Shown piece after piece: positions 26,938-35,564 of a stretch of DNA of 53,656 bases. The stretch spans positions 1-53,656 of the forward strand of contig JAVEVH010000003.1 of the NCBI GenBank assembly GCA_034005145.1. The letters run 5' to 3'. Position 1 is the first letter of the stretch. Every line of letters starts with the position of its first letter. The DNA is from JAVEVH01 sp034005145. Its GTDB lineage: Bacteria; Patescibacteriota; Dojkabacteria; SC72. The notes below the pieces were generated by a model, which made no database searches, was not told the DNA's origin, and saw only the letters and a program-made list of their open reading frames with translations. A program made the position numbers and the translations under genes.

Positions 26938-26980
26938 TAGCTAAAATACTGCCCAGTATAAATTTTTTGTATATATACAG

Positions 26981-27475
26981 ATGTCTGTAGAGAATTCTGC
27001 TATTGAGAATAATTCAAGAAGAGAGAGGAAATTAAGACAGCTTTTTGCTCTTAAATTACTATTAAAAGATAAATTGCCCTATGAACTTAAGAAAGAATTT
27101 TGTAGAAATAGGGATAAAGTAAAATATGGTAATAAATTTATACTTGATAAAGGTACTGAGAATGCAACAACTTTTTTTAAAGATATATCCATATTAGAGG
27201 GAGATATAATTACCCAACTAATATATGTTAGTGAATTAGATTTAAGGAAACGTATAGGTGGAAATATTATGGATATGAGTGGATATTTTTCTAAAGAGAA
27301 ATTTGAAATTATAGATATTACAGATAAAGGAGTAGAGAAGGATGAAATATTCTCTATCTTAAAAACAGTAGATATGGATGATAGTAGAGTATTAATGGTA
27401 AGGGATCAACAGAAGGAATATGAAGAGGATATGTATGATGAGTTTTATTACTTTTTAGTAGAGTATGATATTTAA
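26981..27475 (+). CDS. Unknown protein A of a related pair between yebC and ruvC
   Basis: 164 aa, charged, no signal or membrane segment. Not recognised. Two stretches align with the next gene product: FKDISILEGDIITQLIYVSELDL with YKIDSVEGDVIIKQLVSFSKKDL, and DEIFSILKTVD with EMIFSILDEQS. The two therefore look like ancient tandem duplicates. Spacing to the neighbour is 17 nt, so probably one transcript. Position in a recombination operon hints at nothing specific. Confidence 0.72.
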   Translation: MSVENSAIENNSRRERKLRQLFALKLLLKDKLPYELKKEFCRNRDKVKYGNKFILDKGTENATTFFKDISILEGDIITQLIYVSELDLRKRIGGNIMDMSGYFSKEKFEIIDITDKGVEKDEIFSILKTVDMDDSRVLMVRDQQKEYEEDMYDEFYYFLVEYDI

Positions 27476-27492
27476 ATTATTAATATTTATAT

Positions 27493-28095
27493 ATGGCACC
27501 ATATAATAGTGAGTTAGCTAAGAAGAATAGAGAGATCCTCTCTGATGAAGAAAGGGAAGCAGCATATTCTCTAATGGATTCTTTTCTATCTGATATAAAT
27601 AGTGATTTCCAAAAATACTATGATCATAGTTTCAATAATAGGGCAGAATTTATTGAATTTATGGAAGAGTTATTAGTTTTAAAGTATAGAGATTTAAAAA
27701 CACCTTTGAAGGTTGGTCAGAAAGAGGCTGAAATAAAGTCGGTAGTATGTACTCAGGAGTTCTATAAAATAGATAGCGTAGAGGGAGATGTAATAATTAA
27801 GCAGTTAGTCTCCTTCTCAAAGAAAGATTTAAAGTATTTTTCTGATATGGAGTTAGAAGAGGTTAGTATGGAATTGCCTCTTAAGATACCTGGAGAGCTA
27901 GAATTATCTAAAGAAATGATATTTTCTATCTTAGATGAGCAAAGTGCCTATTTATTAGCATATAATCAAGAAGATGCCCATTTTGTACCTTTAAAAGAAG
28001 AGCACCTTACGGGAAGATATTATACCCTTCTAGAGGCGACAATACCTAAGATAGATAATGGGTTGAAAGAGTATTTTGTTGATATAGAAGAGTAA
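27493..28095 (+). CDS. Unknown protein B of a related pair between yebC and ruvC
   Basis: 200 aa, acidic, no membrane segment. Shares an x-EGDxIxxQL-x-S-x-DL core and an IFSIL motif with the protein encoded just upstream, but carries about 35 extra residues at both ends. No catalytic motif is seen. The A/T-only leader before ATG lacks a Shine-Dalgarno site. ruvC follows after 61 nt with its own -10-like box, so this gene may end the yebC-side transcript. Confidence 0.72.
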   Translation: MAPYNSELAKKNREILSDEEREAAYSLMDSFLSDINSDFQKYYDHSFNNRAEFIEFMEELLVLKYRDLKTPLKVGQKEAEIKSVVCTQEFYKIDSVEGDVIIKQLVSFSKKDLKYFSDMELEEVSMELPLKIPGELELSKEMIFSILDEQSAYLLAYNQEDAHFVPLKEEHLTGRYYTLLEATIPKIDNGLKEYFVDIEE

Positions 28096-28144
28096 AGGGC
28101 TATTAAATACTGTTTAAAGAAGTGTAAAGAAAGTCTTTAGAGTG

Positions 28145-28150
28145 TAAAAT
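28145..28150 (+). promoter_or_regulatory. Putative -10 box of ruvC, leaderless spacing
   Basis: TAAAAT (28145-28150) stands 6 nt before the ruvC ATG at 28157. The -35 position at 17 bp reads GTGTAA (3 of 6 to TTGACA). The initiating nucleotide would fall on or near the start codon. Confidence 0.45.
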
Positions 28151-28156
28151 ATACAT

Positions 28157-28645
28157 ATGAGAATACTAGGAATAGATCCAGGGTTAGCTATAGTAGGTTG
28201 GTCTATTGTAGATTTTGATAAAGATGGTGAACCAACCGCTATTGATTACGGAGCTATTACAACTGAAAAGGGTGAGAGTGTAGGTAATAGGCTGTCTGAG
28301 ATATATGATGATTTAAACTCCATTATTGAAGAGTTTAAACCTGATTACTGTGGTTTAGAGACACTACTTTTTTACAATAATGCTAAAACCGCTATTGTAG
28401 TTGGAGAGGCTAGGGGAGTAGTATTACTCTGTTTAGAAAAGAGTAATATTCCTGTACATGAGTTTACTCCACTACAGGTAAAAAGTAGTATATCAGGATA
28501 TGGTAAAGCTACTAAGGCACAGGTACAAGAGAATGTAAAAGTATATTTTAATTTGGATGAAATACCTAAACCTGATGATGTTGCTGATGCATTGGCTCTG
28601 TCAATTGCATGTTTTGATAGATTAAGAATGGATGAGTTAACTTAA
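28157..28645 (+). CDS. ruvC: Holliday junction resolvase RuvC
   Basis: 162 aa, normal length. Catalytic acidic residues: D7 in ILGIDPGLAIVGW, E69 region in DYCGLETLLFYNN, and the aspartates of PDDVADALALSIAC at the end. RuvC dimers cut Holliday junctions made by recombination. First of the compact ruvC-ruvA-ruvB cluster (gaps 20 and 1 nt). Confidence 0.96.
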   Translation: MRILGIDPGLAIVGWSIVDFDKDGEPTAIDYGAITTEKGESVGNRLSEIYDDLNSIIEEFKPDYCGLETLLFYNNAKTAIVVGEARGVVLLCLEKSNIPVHEFTPLQVKSSISGYGKATKAQVQENVKVYFNLDEIPKPDDVADALALSIACFDRLRMDELT

Positions 28646-28665
28646 TATGGTAATATTGTTTAAGA

Positions 28666-29250
28666 ATGATTTCATATATATCTGGTAAAGTATCTAAGTG
28701 TAGTGTAGGGAAACTCAGTCATATTGAGGTACTACTCTCCTCTGGAATAGGGTATAGAGTGTATGTAACATCTCAATTTGAATTTAAAGAAGTTGGAACG
28801 GACATCTCTGTATATACTAGCTTTCAGGTAAGAGAGGAGAGTCAAACCTTGTATGGTTTTAATACCGAATTAGAAAGAGATTTCTTTGAAGAGCTACTTA
28901 CAGTCTCTGGTATTGGTCCTAAGTCTGCTCTCTCAATACTCTCTACATACAGTATGGAAAGAGTAAAAGAGATTGTATTGGAGGGTGATTCTAAATTACT
29001 TAGTAAAGTACCTGGATTAGGCCTTAAGGGTGCTCAAAAAGTAATATTAGAGTTAAGGGGTAAGATAGATTTTAGTAAAGAAGATGATGTAAGTAAGAGT
29101 GATATTAGATTAAAAGAGTTAAAAGAGGCTTTAAAGAGTTTAGGATTTAAGGGTAAGGATTTAGAAGAGAGTGTAGTAAGAGGGGGAGAGTTACTTAAAA
29201 AAGAGAATATAGAGATAGAGGTACTAATTAAAAAAGTATTAAGTCAGTAA
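28666..29250 (+). CDS. ruvA: Holliday junction DNA helicase subunit RuvA
   Basis: 194 aa. N-terminal OB domain (MISYISGKVSKC ... YTSFQVREESQTLYGF), helix-hairpin-helix domain (LLTVSGIGPKSALSILS and LSKVPGLGLKGAQKVILEL), and C-terminal domain III (LKEALKSLGFKGKDLEESV) that binds RuvB. Recognises Holliday junctions and loads RuvB. Lies between ruvC and ruvB. Confidence 0.96.
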   Translation: MISYISGKVSKCSVGKLSHIEVLLSSGIGYRVYVTSQFEFKEVGTDISVYTSFQVREESQTLYGFNTELERDFFEELLTVSGIGPKSALSILSTYSMERVKEIVLEGDSKLLSKVPGLGLKGAQKVILELRGKIDFSKEDDVSKSDIRLKELKEALKSLGFKGKDLEESVVRGGELLKKENIEIEVLIKKVLSQ

Positions 29251-29251
29251 T

Positions 29252-30277
29252 ATGATTAAATCTAGTAAAAAAACAGAAGAGAAAAATCAACTCAAAAATA
29301 GTAGGGTAGTGGTTAGTAAGGAGATAGAGGAGGCAGAGCAAAAGATTAGGCCATCTAAGTTAGACGAGATGATTGGTAGAGGTCAGGAAAAGAAAACTAT
29401 TAAGATGATGATTAATTCTGCTAAACAGAGGGGAGAGGTAGTAGATCATGTACTCTTTTACGGTCCTCCTGGGCTTGGTAAGACTACCTTTGCACTCGCT
29501 ATAGCAAATGAGATAGGTTCCTCTATTAGGATTACGTCAGGGCCTGCTATAGAGAGACAGGGTGACCTAGCCGCTATACTTACCAACCTTAAAGAAAATG
29601 ATATCCTCTTTATCGATGAAATACATCGTTTATCTCGTGTAGTTGAGGAAATTTTGTACCCAGCTATGGAGGATAGAGCATTGGATATTGTAATGGGTAA
29701 GGGTCCTTCTGCTAAAACAATTAGACTTAATCTAGAACCTTTTACATTAATAGGTGCTACTACACAAATTGGAAAGATTAGTTCCCCTATGAGAGATAGG
29801 TTTGGGTTAATTCAGAGGTTAGATTTCTTTGGAAAAGAGGATATGGTAGAGATATTACAAAGAGCATGTAATCTATGGAGTATAGAGATAGATAGCGAGG
29901 CATTAGAATTACTCTCAGTAGGTTCTAGGGGTACTGCTAGAGTAGGTCTAAGATTACTTCGAAGAGTTAGAGATTTTGCTCAGAGTAATAATAAGAGTGT
30001 AGTAGATAGTGATACTGTCAAAAGTACAATGGAATTACTTGGTATAGATGATATGGGTTTAGAGGGCATAGATAGAGAGATACTTAGGGTAATATATAAG
30101 AACTTTGATGGAGGTCCAGTAGGTGTATCTACATTAGCAGCAAGTATATCAGAAGAGATTTCTACAGTACTTGATGTACATGAGCCTTACCTTATGAAGT
30201 GTGGTTTGATTAAGAGAACTTCTAGGGGGAGAGTTTTAACCTCAAAGGGTATAAAATATACAGAAAATATATTATGA
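29252..30277 (+). CDS. ruvB: Holliday junction branch-migration ATPase RuvB
   Basis: 341 aa. KIRPSKLDEMIGRGQEKKTIKMMI, Walker A FYGPPGLGKTT, DILFIDEIHRLSR (Walker B), ATTQIGKISSPMRDRFG (sensor/arginine finger region) and the winged-helix end HEPYLMKCGLIKRTSRGRVLT. Hexameric motor for branch migration. Its TGA stop overlaps the ATG of the next gene (ATGA), one of only two TGA stops seen in the window. Confidence 0.97.
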   Translation: MIKSSKKTEEKNQLKNSRVVVSKEIEEAEQKIRPSKLDEMIGRGQEKKTIKMMINSAKQRGEVVDHVLFYGPPGLGKTTFALAIANEIGSSIRITSGPAIERQGDLAAILTNLKENDILFIDEIHRLSRVVEEILYPAMEDRALDIVMGKGPSAKTIRLNLEPFTLIGATTQIGKISSPMRDRFGLIQRLDFFGKEDMVEILQRACNLWSIEIDSEALELLSVGSRGTARVGLRLLRRVRDFAQSNNKSVVDSDTVKSTMELLGIDDMGLEGIDREILRVIYKNFDGGPVGVSTLAASISEEISTVLDVHEPYLMKCGLIKRTSRGRVLTSKGIKYTENIL

Positions 30278-31101
30278 CAAATGAAAGGGTAGTAATAAAA
30301 AATGAAGATTCAGTAAAAAGAGGTAAGCTAATAGCTCTTTCCTTCTTTATTGCACTCTCTGTATTTGTACAAACTATAATGAAGATAGAGGATCAGAGTT
30401 TACTTAGAACAGTAATAACCTCTTCTGTATATTTAGTTATGACTTTTTTAGGATTAATATGGGCATTTAATTTCCAAGTAAAGATAAGGTCTTTACCTTT
30501 TCTTCTACACAGCTCTTTATTCGTAATGTCCGAATACCTCTTTATACAACTCTTCTTCGCTCAGAAGTTTAATCGTATATATGAAGGTATTCTTCTTTTA
30601 ATTCTAGTTGGTTTAATATTTGTAGGAACATATGTTAGTTTTCTAATGTCTAATGTATTTAATGTAAACCTTTATAAAGAGATTCCTTTAGTACATGTAG
30701 GTAGAACTACTTCATACATTATTTCTACCTTAACTATGTTCTTTACGATATTTGGATTACTTTCATTACAGTTACCTGTATATATTCTTCTTCCTTTAAT
30801 ACTTCTGGTTGCTGTATTCCTTTCCTTTATTCATCTTAAAAATCTAGGTTATGAGGGTTTACTATTATCTAGAAAAACATTACTAGTCTCTGTATTAGTA
30901 TTCTTTATGTTTTTGGGATCATTTCTAGCAGGTATAGTTCATGAGCTTTCAGCTATAGCTCCTACGGTAGGGTACTTTGCTGGTATAGGGATAGCTAATA
31001 TTAAGAGTAATAAAACGGGTTTTAATTGGGAAATACTTTTATATATTTTTGCATTAATAGCAGTTATTTTCCTAAATCTTTTTTTGAACATTTTTGCATA
31101 G
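30274..31101 (+). CDS. Polytopic membrane protein of unknown function
   Basis: 275 aa with about eight hydrophobic helices spread over the whole length and short loops; basic N terminus (KRGK). No transporter or enzyme motif recognised. Overlaps ruvB by 4 nt (ATGA), so translation is probably coupled and it is the last gene of the ruv transcript. Ends at the 459-bp gene-free region before the Xer gene. Confidence 0.75.
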   Translation: MTNERVVIKNEDSVKRGKLIALSFFIALSVFVQTIMKIEDQSLLRTVITSSVYLVMTFLGLIWAFNFQVKIRSLPFLLHSSLFVMSEYLFIQLFFAQKFNRIYEGILLLILVGLIFVGTYVSFLMSNVFNVNLYKEIPLVHVGRTTSYIISTLTMFFTIFGLLSLQLPVYILLPLILLVAVFLSFIHLKNLGYEGLLLSRKTLLVSVLVFFMFLGSFLAGIVHELSAIAPTVGYFAGIGIANIKSNKTGFNWEILLYIFALIAVIFLNLFLNIFA

Positions 31102-31560
31102 CTATTAGAAAGTAGGGGAGTAGGGCCCTATAGCAAGAAAAGGCCCATAGTTTCACACGTCTTATAGTAATATCACTGTGGATAACTTAGTGCTAATACA
31201 TTTTTAAATAGGTACATATATTAGAGTAGATATTTAGAAGTTTAAATTATTACTGTGTGAGGTATGTACTTAGTGGTGGAGTACTATCCCCTATGTTGCA
31301 ATATGTTATGATTTTCTATAATATATAACCGAGTATAATCATCCTTATATGCGGTCTTATGTATGTAAGAGCTCAGAAGTACTTATTATTAAAGTTTTTT
31401 TATTAATTTAAAATAGATTAAATAATTGAATATATTAAAATATTTTAAAAATATATTTCTTTATATATTTCCCCATATCCCCTATATATATTGTACCTAT
31501 GAGAAAAATTCTAAAGTCCCCTACTTTGATTTTAATTTTTTAAAAGCTTAGTATATATAT
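31102..31560. other. 459-bp AT-rich gene-free region upstream of the Xer-type gene
   Basis: No convincing ORF. The 5' part has GGGCC/GGCCC half-stems (about 31124-31147), one exact DnaA-box sequence and an imperfect 11-6-11 palindrome at 31300-31327 (AATATGTTATG and TATAATATATA, 8 of 11 positions matching in inverted orientation). Bases 31381-31480 are almost pure A/T. It could be a recombination site for the adjacent Xer-type enzyme, a replication element or a long promoter region. The sequence does not decide. Confidence 0.5.
31177..31185 (-). promoter_or_regulatory. Single perfect DnaA-box match
   Basis: TGTGGATAA on the plus strand is the complement of the DnaA box TTATCCACA. It is the only exact match noticed in this gap, so it is not by itself an origin signature. 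Confidence 0.35.
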
Positions 31561-32967
31561 ATGAAGAACCGATTAGAGAATATACCTAAATTACCGCAGC
31601 AGGATAAGTATCTTTTGTACTTACAGAATAATGCTTACAGTATTCAAACCATACTTAATTATGCACGTGATCTTTCAATATTTAGTGTATATTTACATTT
31701 CAATAATATTGATTTCAAAAATCTTACTAAAGAGGAAGTTTCAAATTACAAAGGGTACCTGTCTAGTGGTAATCATTTGAAAGATTTAGATAGAATTAGG
31801 GAAAAATGCATAGAAAAGGCTTTACCTACAACAAAAGGAAAAGATGAAGCTCCTAGAGGCTCAGGAAAGATATCGAAAATTTCTACTGGTATGAATACAC
31901 CTGTAGATGAATCTGAAAATATCATTGAGGACTTGAATGAGACTTCGCAGGTATATGAGGATGACTTCCTAACCAAAATCTACGGTAAGGTGTATGGGTC
32001 ATTGGGTATACTTCAAAGACCATTAAATTCCAGAGCAAGAAGTACGAATGGTTTGGATGTTAGAAGTATAAATAGGATGTTGTCTGCTTTGAGGTCATAT
32101 TTAAAGTTTAGAATTGAATGGGATTTAGATATTCCAATTCCTCCTGATAGTGTTAAGATGGTTAAGGCAGATAAGAAGACTAAAAAGGTTGCTTCTTTAG
32201 AAGATTTAACTAGATTAATAGAGGCTCCTATGGAATTTGAAAAAGATGAGAAGGTAGCACTTAGAAATAGATGTATGTTAGAGATGCTTTTTGCTACAGG
32301 TATGCGTATATCTGAGTTAATTGGTCTTAATATTAATCAATTAAATACCCAAGGTAGACTATATATAACCGGTAAGGGTAAGAAAGAAAGAGCTGTATTT
32401 ATGACTCAAAGATCTCTAGGATGGTTGAATAAGTATTTGAGATTGAGGCTAGAGTATGCTTTTTCAGATAGGAAAAAGGAGGAGCAACCAGGTATTGTAG
32501 ATGAATTATTTACGGATTTAGGTATAGAAAAAGATAAACAGCGTGAAACATCTGAAGATATTTCACATTCAGAGGGTTTAAATTTAGAAGTTTTTGATAG
32601 TGAGAATAGGAAGTATATTAGATTAATAGAGGAGTATAGGAAGAATAAGTTTTTAGATAAATTTGACTCCCCTGCCCTATTCATCCCTTTTGTAGGAAGT
32701 AGGAGTAGAAAACCTAATGCAAGGATATCTACAAACTATTTTCAAGAAAAGATAGCGGATTATAGAAGAAGATTAGGAATACAGATACCTACCTCAGCAC
32801 ACAGTTTAAGACACGGTTTTGCAACATATATGGCAGAAGATGGTGCTAGTGCAGTAGCACTTCAAATACTTCTTGGTCATGAGAGCTTAGAAACAACTAC
32901 TAAGTATGTACATGCAAGCGAAAAGTTCGCAGAAGAGACTGTAAAAAAGAATCATCCTTTAAAGTAG
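31561..32967 (+). CDS. Xer-type tyrosine recombinase with two large insertions
   Basis: 468 aa; XerC/XerD are about 300. The SAM-like N-terminal core-binding domain is recognisable (YLLYLQNNAYSIQTILNYARDLSIF). The catalytic set is complete: R249 (ATGMRISEL), K272 (GKGKKER), H414 and R417 (HSLRHGF), H440 (LLGHESL) and Y449 (TTKYVH). Extra segments of about 80 residues (70-160, in the core-binding domain) and about 70 residues (300-370, inside the catalytic domain) are charged and low in predicted order. Probably the chromosome-dimer resolvase, or an element integrase; no att sites were found. The stop abuts the stop of the convergent gene. Confidence 0.9.
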   Translation: MKNRLENIPKLPQQDKYLLYLQNNAYSIQTILNYARDLSIFSVYLHFNNIDFKNLTKEEVSNYKGYLSSGNHLKDLDRIREKCIEKALPTTKGKDEAPRGSGKISKISTGMNTPVDESENIIEDLNETSQVYEDDFLTKIYGKVYGSLGILQRPLNSRARSTNGLDVRSINRMLSALRSYLKFRIEWDLDIPIPPDSVKMVKADKKTKKVASLEDLTRLIEAPMEFEKDEKVALRNRCMLEMLFATGMRISELIGLNINQLNTQGRLYITGKGKKERAVFMTQRSLGWLNKYLRLRLEYAFSDRKKEEQPGIVDELFTDLGIEKDKQRETSEDISHSEGLNLEVFDSENRKYIRLIEEYRKNKFLDKFDSPALFIPFVGSRSRKPNARISTNYFQEKIADYRRRLGIQIPTSAHSLRHGFATYMAEDGASAVALQILLGHESLETTTKYVHASEKFAEETVKKNHPLK

Positions 32968-33402
32968 TTATTCACTACTTAGTGCTTCTTGTATCTTTTG
33001 AGCATCAGGATCATCCATATTAGACTGTACTGCAGCTACTGCTGTAGGGTCCCCCTGGTTATATCTATCTAAAAGATCTTTACTTTTCTTAGTCATCTCT
33101 ATCGTATCTTTTAGATATTGGTTAAGTAATTCTAATTTCTTTGTCTCAGCATTCTCTCCATATGCAGTTATAAATACCTTATTCATTTTCTCAATAGCTT
33201 CTTCCTCTGTAGAGGGAGGTGTTTGAAGTAGATTTGCTAATTCTTCTAAAGCTGTATCATCCTCTAATTGCTCTAATGAAGTTACAGCAATATCTAATAC
33301 TTCTTCTGTAGCTAATACTAGTAATTCATCCAACTTATCTTGAGTAAATCCTAAATCCATTAATTCTTGTTTTAATGTTTCAAATTCTGTCTTAGGGTCC
33401 AT
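32968..33402 (-). CDS. Small acidic helical protein
   Basis: 144 aa, strongly acidic, predicted helical, no membrane segment. The opening LMDLGFTQDKLDELLVLATEEVLDIAV and LEQLEDDTALEELANLL resemble short helical modules often found duplicated in CPR proteins (DUF5663-like), an impression only. Lies 21 nt after the large repeat protein on the same strand, so probably in its operon and perhaps its partner. Ends tail-to-tail, without a gap, against the Xer-type gene. Confidence 0.7.
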   Translation of the reverse strand: MDPKTEFETLKQELMDLGFTQDKLDELLVLATEEVLDIAVTSLEQLEDDTALEELANLLQTPPSTEEEAIEKMNKVFITAYGENAETKKLELLNQYLKDTIEMTKKSKDLLDRYNQGDPTAVAAVQSNMDDPDAQKIQEALSSE

Positions 33403-33423
33403 TTTTGTTTAATAAAAGTTTAT

Positions 33424-35418
33424 TTATTTAATCATATTTATTAAATTCTGAGCACCTGGTGTATTCATATCGGTTAAAATTTCAACCAAGGATGGATTAG
33501 GATTACCCATTTGTATTGCATCTACAAAGGAGTTTAGTAATCTATGAGTACCACTTGTACCTAAGTTCTCTAAAAGAGCAGATCTAGTTATTCCTGCATT
33601 TTGGAGAGCTGTTTCTGCTAAATGAGGTGCCATTTCGTGTACTCCTCCTACAAAGTTACTATGATTTGCAATTCCTCCTGGAAGATCTCCTGCAGGAGCA
33701 TTTGCTAAATTACCATTCCATGCACTTCCTGGTAAATCAACTCTACCATTTGAAGTTAAAACATTCTCTGTTAATGGTTCAGGTGACATTAAAGTCTCAG
33801 AACCACCACCTACATTAGTAATATTCTCTGCAGAGGAACCGCCACTTAGAGGTGTTTCAGGTGCATTTGATTGTGCTACGGCATCTGCATGTGTAGTAGT
33901 TGCGATATTCTCAGTTCCCTGTGTTGCTCCCATCTGTTCTATTATACTTTGGCCTCCCATAAAGAGTGATCTAAATGCTAGGCTACCACCGAATCCAACC
34001 ATAAAGCCTCTTATAAAGGGTTGTACATATCCTATTCCTGTCCTTATCTTGTTTACTCTATTTAATCTCCTTTCTAATACTTCTTTCCTTGCTTGGTCTG
34101 TTTCAGCTTCAATTCTTCTTGTTAAGCTTTGACTGTTTCTTCTGAGTACATAGTCAGTTCCACTGGTTAATATATTAGCTCCAATTAAAGCAGCACCAAC
34201 TGGTAAAGCAGCTGTGGAAGCAATCATAAGTCCAGTTCCTACTCCTGTAACTCCACCCGCAACTCCAGCAATTATTTTTGCTCTCCTAATATTTCTCTCT
34301 CTTCTTTCTCTATCCCTGTCATTTTCTTCTGGATTTGGTTCTGGTTCCGGTGTTGGCTCTGGTGTTGGTTCTGGCTCTGGTTCTGGTGTTGGCTCCGGTG
34401 TTGGTTCTGGCTCCGGTTCTGGTGTTGGCTCCGGTGTTGGTTCTGGCTCTGTAAGTTTTCTAATAGCTTCCCTTAAAGCAGCTATTTCTTCTCTTAAAGA
34501 ATCTAATTCATTATGTAAACTAGTAATTTCATCATCAGCTTTAGCCTTCTCCTTATAGATATCTTCATTTGCAAAGAATGTTCTACCTGTATTTGATAAA
34601 GGAGCATTTGCTGGGAATCCTTCATTAGCTTTCCTATTTGAATCTAATGCCTCTTGATGTAGGGCATCTCTTTTAGCCTTCTCTGCTATCTCATCCTGCC
34701 TAGCAAAGAAATCCTTACCATTATCAGACATAGGTTTCAGATTATTAAAACCCTCATTTGCTTCTTTATTAGAATCTAATGCTTCTTGATGTAAGGCATC
34801 CCTTTTTGCATCTTGTGCTATTTGATCCTGTCTAGCAAAGAAATCCTTACCATTATCAGACATAGGTTTTAAAGGTTTAAATCCTTCATTAGCCTTCTTA
34901 TTAGAATCTAAAGCATCTTGATGTAGTTCATCTTTTTTAAATCTATTGGCCTCATCTTGTGGCATTATTTCAGAAAGAGAAGAGGAAAAATTTTGACCTT
35001 TCAAATCTTTAGAAATGGCATCTTGGTCACTTAATGCCTGTTTCCCTTCTTGAGAAAGAGAACCTACATCATTACTTTTAGGAGCATCTTGAAATTTACC
35101 ATATCTTTTTGCATCTTCATCACTCATAGCTTGATCAAAGCTTTTAAAATTCTCTTTAATTTTATCAGGCTTCTCCCAATAGTTTTGTTTTACAACTCTC
35201 TCATTACTATTCTCTTCAATAGGAGGTTTTGTAGTATCTTGGTTGTTAGGAGTACTTTCCTGAGATGTTGCTACTGGTTGATTTTGGGTAGCCATTAACT
35301 TCTCCTCTGAATCTAATTCATCAAATACATTAGTAGAAGGCTGTGCTAGTGTAACAGGAGTATCAACATTTTTTTCAGAGCTTTCCCCTTTATTAAACAT
35401 ATTATCTAAGAAAGACAT
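33424..35418 (-). CDS. Large repeat-containing membrane protein
   Basis: 664 aa. Order: disordered Q/N/E-rich N terminus (1-160); three tandem 44-residue repeats (163-294) each starting D-x-LHQ-x-ALDSN and containing NEGF and a DNGKDFFARQD-like part; a short coiled coil (296-322); a proline-glutamate-threonine spacer built of 12-residue units (324-362); a basic RDRERRERNIRRAK stretch; two hydrophobic hairpins rich in glycine/alanine (about 381-420 and 462-490); and a long polar C-terminal region. No signal peptide, so it may be inserted by the internal helices. Function unknown; a structural or surface role is a guess. Confidence 0.8.
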   Translation of the reverse strand: MSFLDNMFNKGESSEKNVDTPVTLAQPSTNVFDELDSEEKLMATQNQPVATSQESTPNNQDTTKPPIEENSNERVVKQNYWEKPDKIKENFKSFDQAMSDEDAKRYGKFQDAPKSNDVGSLSQEGKQALSDQDAISKDLKGQNFSSSLSEIMPQDEANRFKKDELHQDALDSNKKANEGFKPLKPMSDNGKDFFARQDQIAQDAKRDALHQEALDSNKEANEGFNNLKPMSDNGKDFFARQDEIAEKAKRDALHQEALDSNRKANEGFPANAPLSNTGRTFFANEDIYKEKAKADDEITSLHNELDSLREEIAALREAIRKLTEPEPTPEPTPEPEPEPTPEPTPEPEPEPTPEPTPEPEPNPEENDRDRERRERNIRRAKIIAGVAGGVTGVGTGLMIASTAALPVGAALIGANILTSGTDYVLRRNSQSLTRRIEAETDQARKEVLERRLNRVNKIRTGIGYVQPFIRGFMVGFGGSLAFRSLFMGGQSIIEQMGATQGTENIATTTHADAVAQSNAPETPLSGGSSAENITNVGGGSETLMSPEPLTENVLTSNGRVDLPGSAWNGNLANAPAGDLPGGIANHSNFVGGVHEMAPHLAETALQNAGITRSALLENLGTSGTHRLLNSFVDAIQMGNPNPSLVEILTDMNTPGAQNLINMIK
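34333..34449 (-). repeat. Proline-glutamate-threonine coding repeat
   Basis: About three copies of a 36-bp unit coding PEPTPEPTPEPE, within the large membrane protein. Likely a rigid spacer between its coiled coil and membrane part. The copies are nearly identical in DNA, suggesting recent expansion or length variation. Confidence 0.85.
34537..34932 (-). repeat. Three tandem 132-bp coding repeats
   Basis: Codes residues 163-294 of the large membrane protein in three 44-residue units. Units 1 and 2 are very similar (both contain KPMSDNGKDFFARQD); unit 3 has diverged (PLSNTGRTFFANED). A shorter, more degenerate relative may precede them (residues 122-160). Confidence 0.85.
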
Positions 35419-35550
35419 AATTGGTATATTAGTAAGATTAAATTCTAAATTCTTACCTAAAAAAAGTATAGGCAGATTTCTATTACTAGATTAATATTTA
35501 AAGTATTTAATGTCAATATAAAATAATCGTAGAAATATGTACATTTTTGA

Positions 35551-35556
35551 TATACT
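35551..35556 (+). promoter_or_regulatory. -10 box of the GT-C-like gene, leaderless spacing
   Basis: TATACT, preceded by TTGA, ends 8 nt before ATG 35565. This argues against an upstream TTG start at 35547, which would overlap the promoter. No good -35 is seen. Confidence 0.5.
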
Positions 35557-35564
35557 ATCTATAT

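Noticed and set aside
30275..30277. TGA read as an amino acid (recoded genome)
   Set aside because: RuvB ends normally here with the family C terminus and the ATGA overlap is a common coupling signal.
31300..31327. dif site for the Xer-type recombinase
   Set aside because: The 11-6-11 layout fits but the inner half-sites run the opposite way to the dif consensus (TTATG-N6-TATAA rather than CATAA-N6-TTATG).
31102..31560. Chromosomal replication origin
   Set aside because: Only one exact DnaA box, no dnaA/dnaN nearby, and gene directions converge rather than diverge.
34214..34558. 114-codon plus-strand frame with GSGVGSG repeats
   Set aside because: Mirror of the PEPT repeat on the opposite strand; no independent support.
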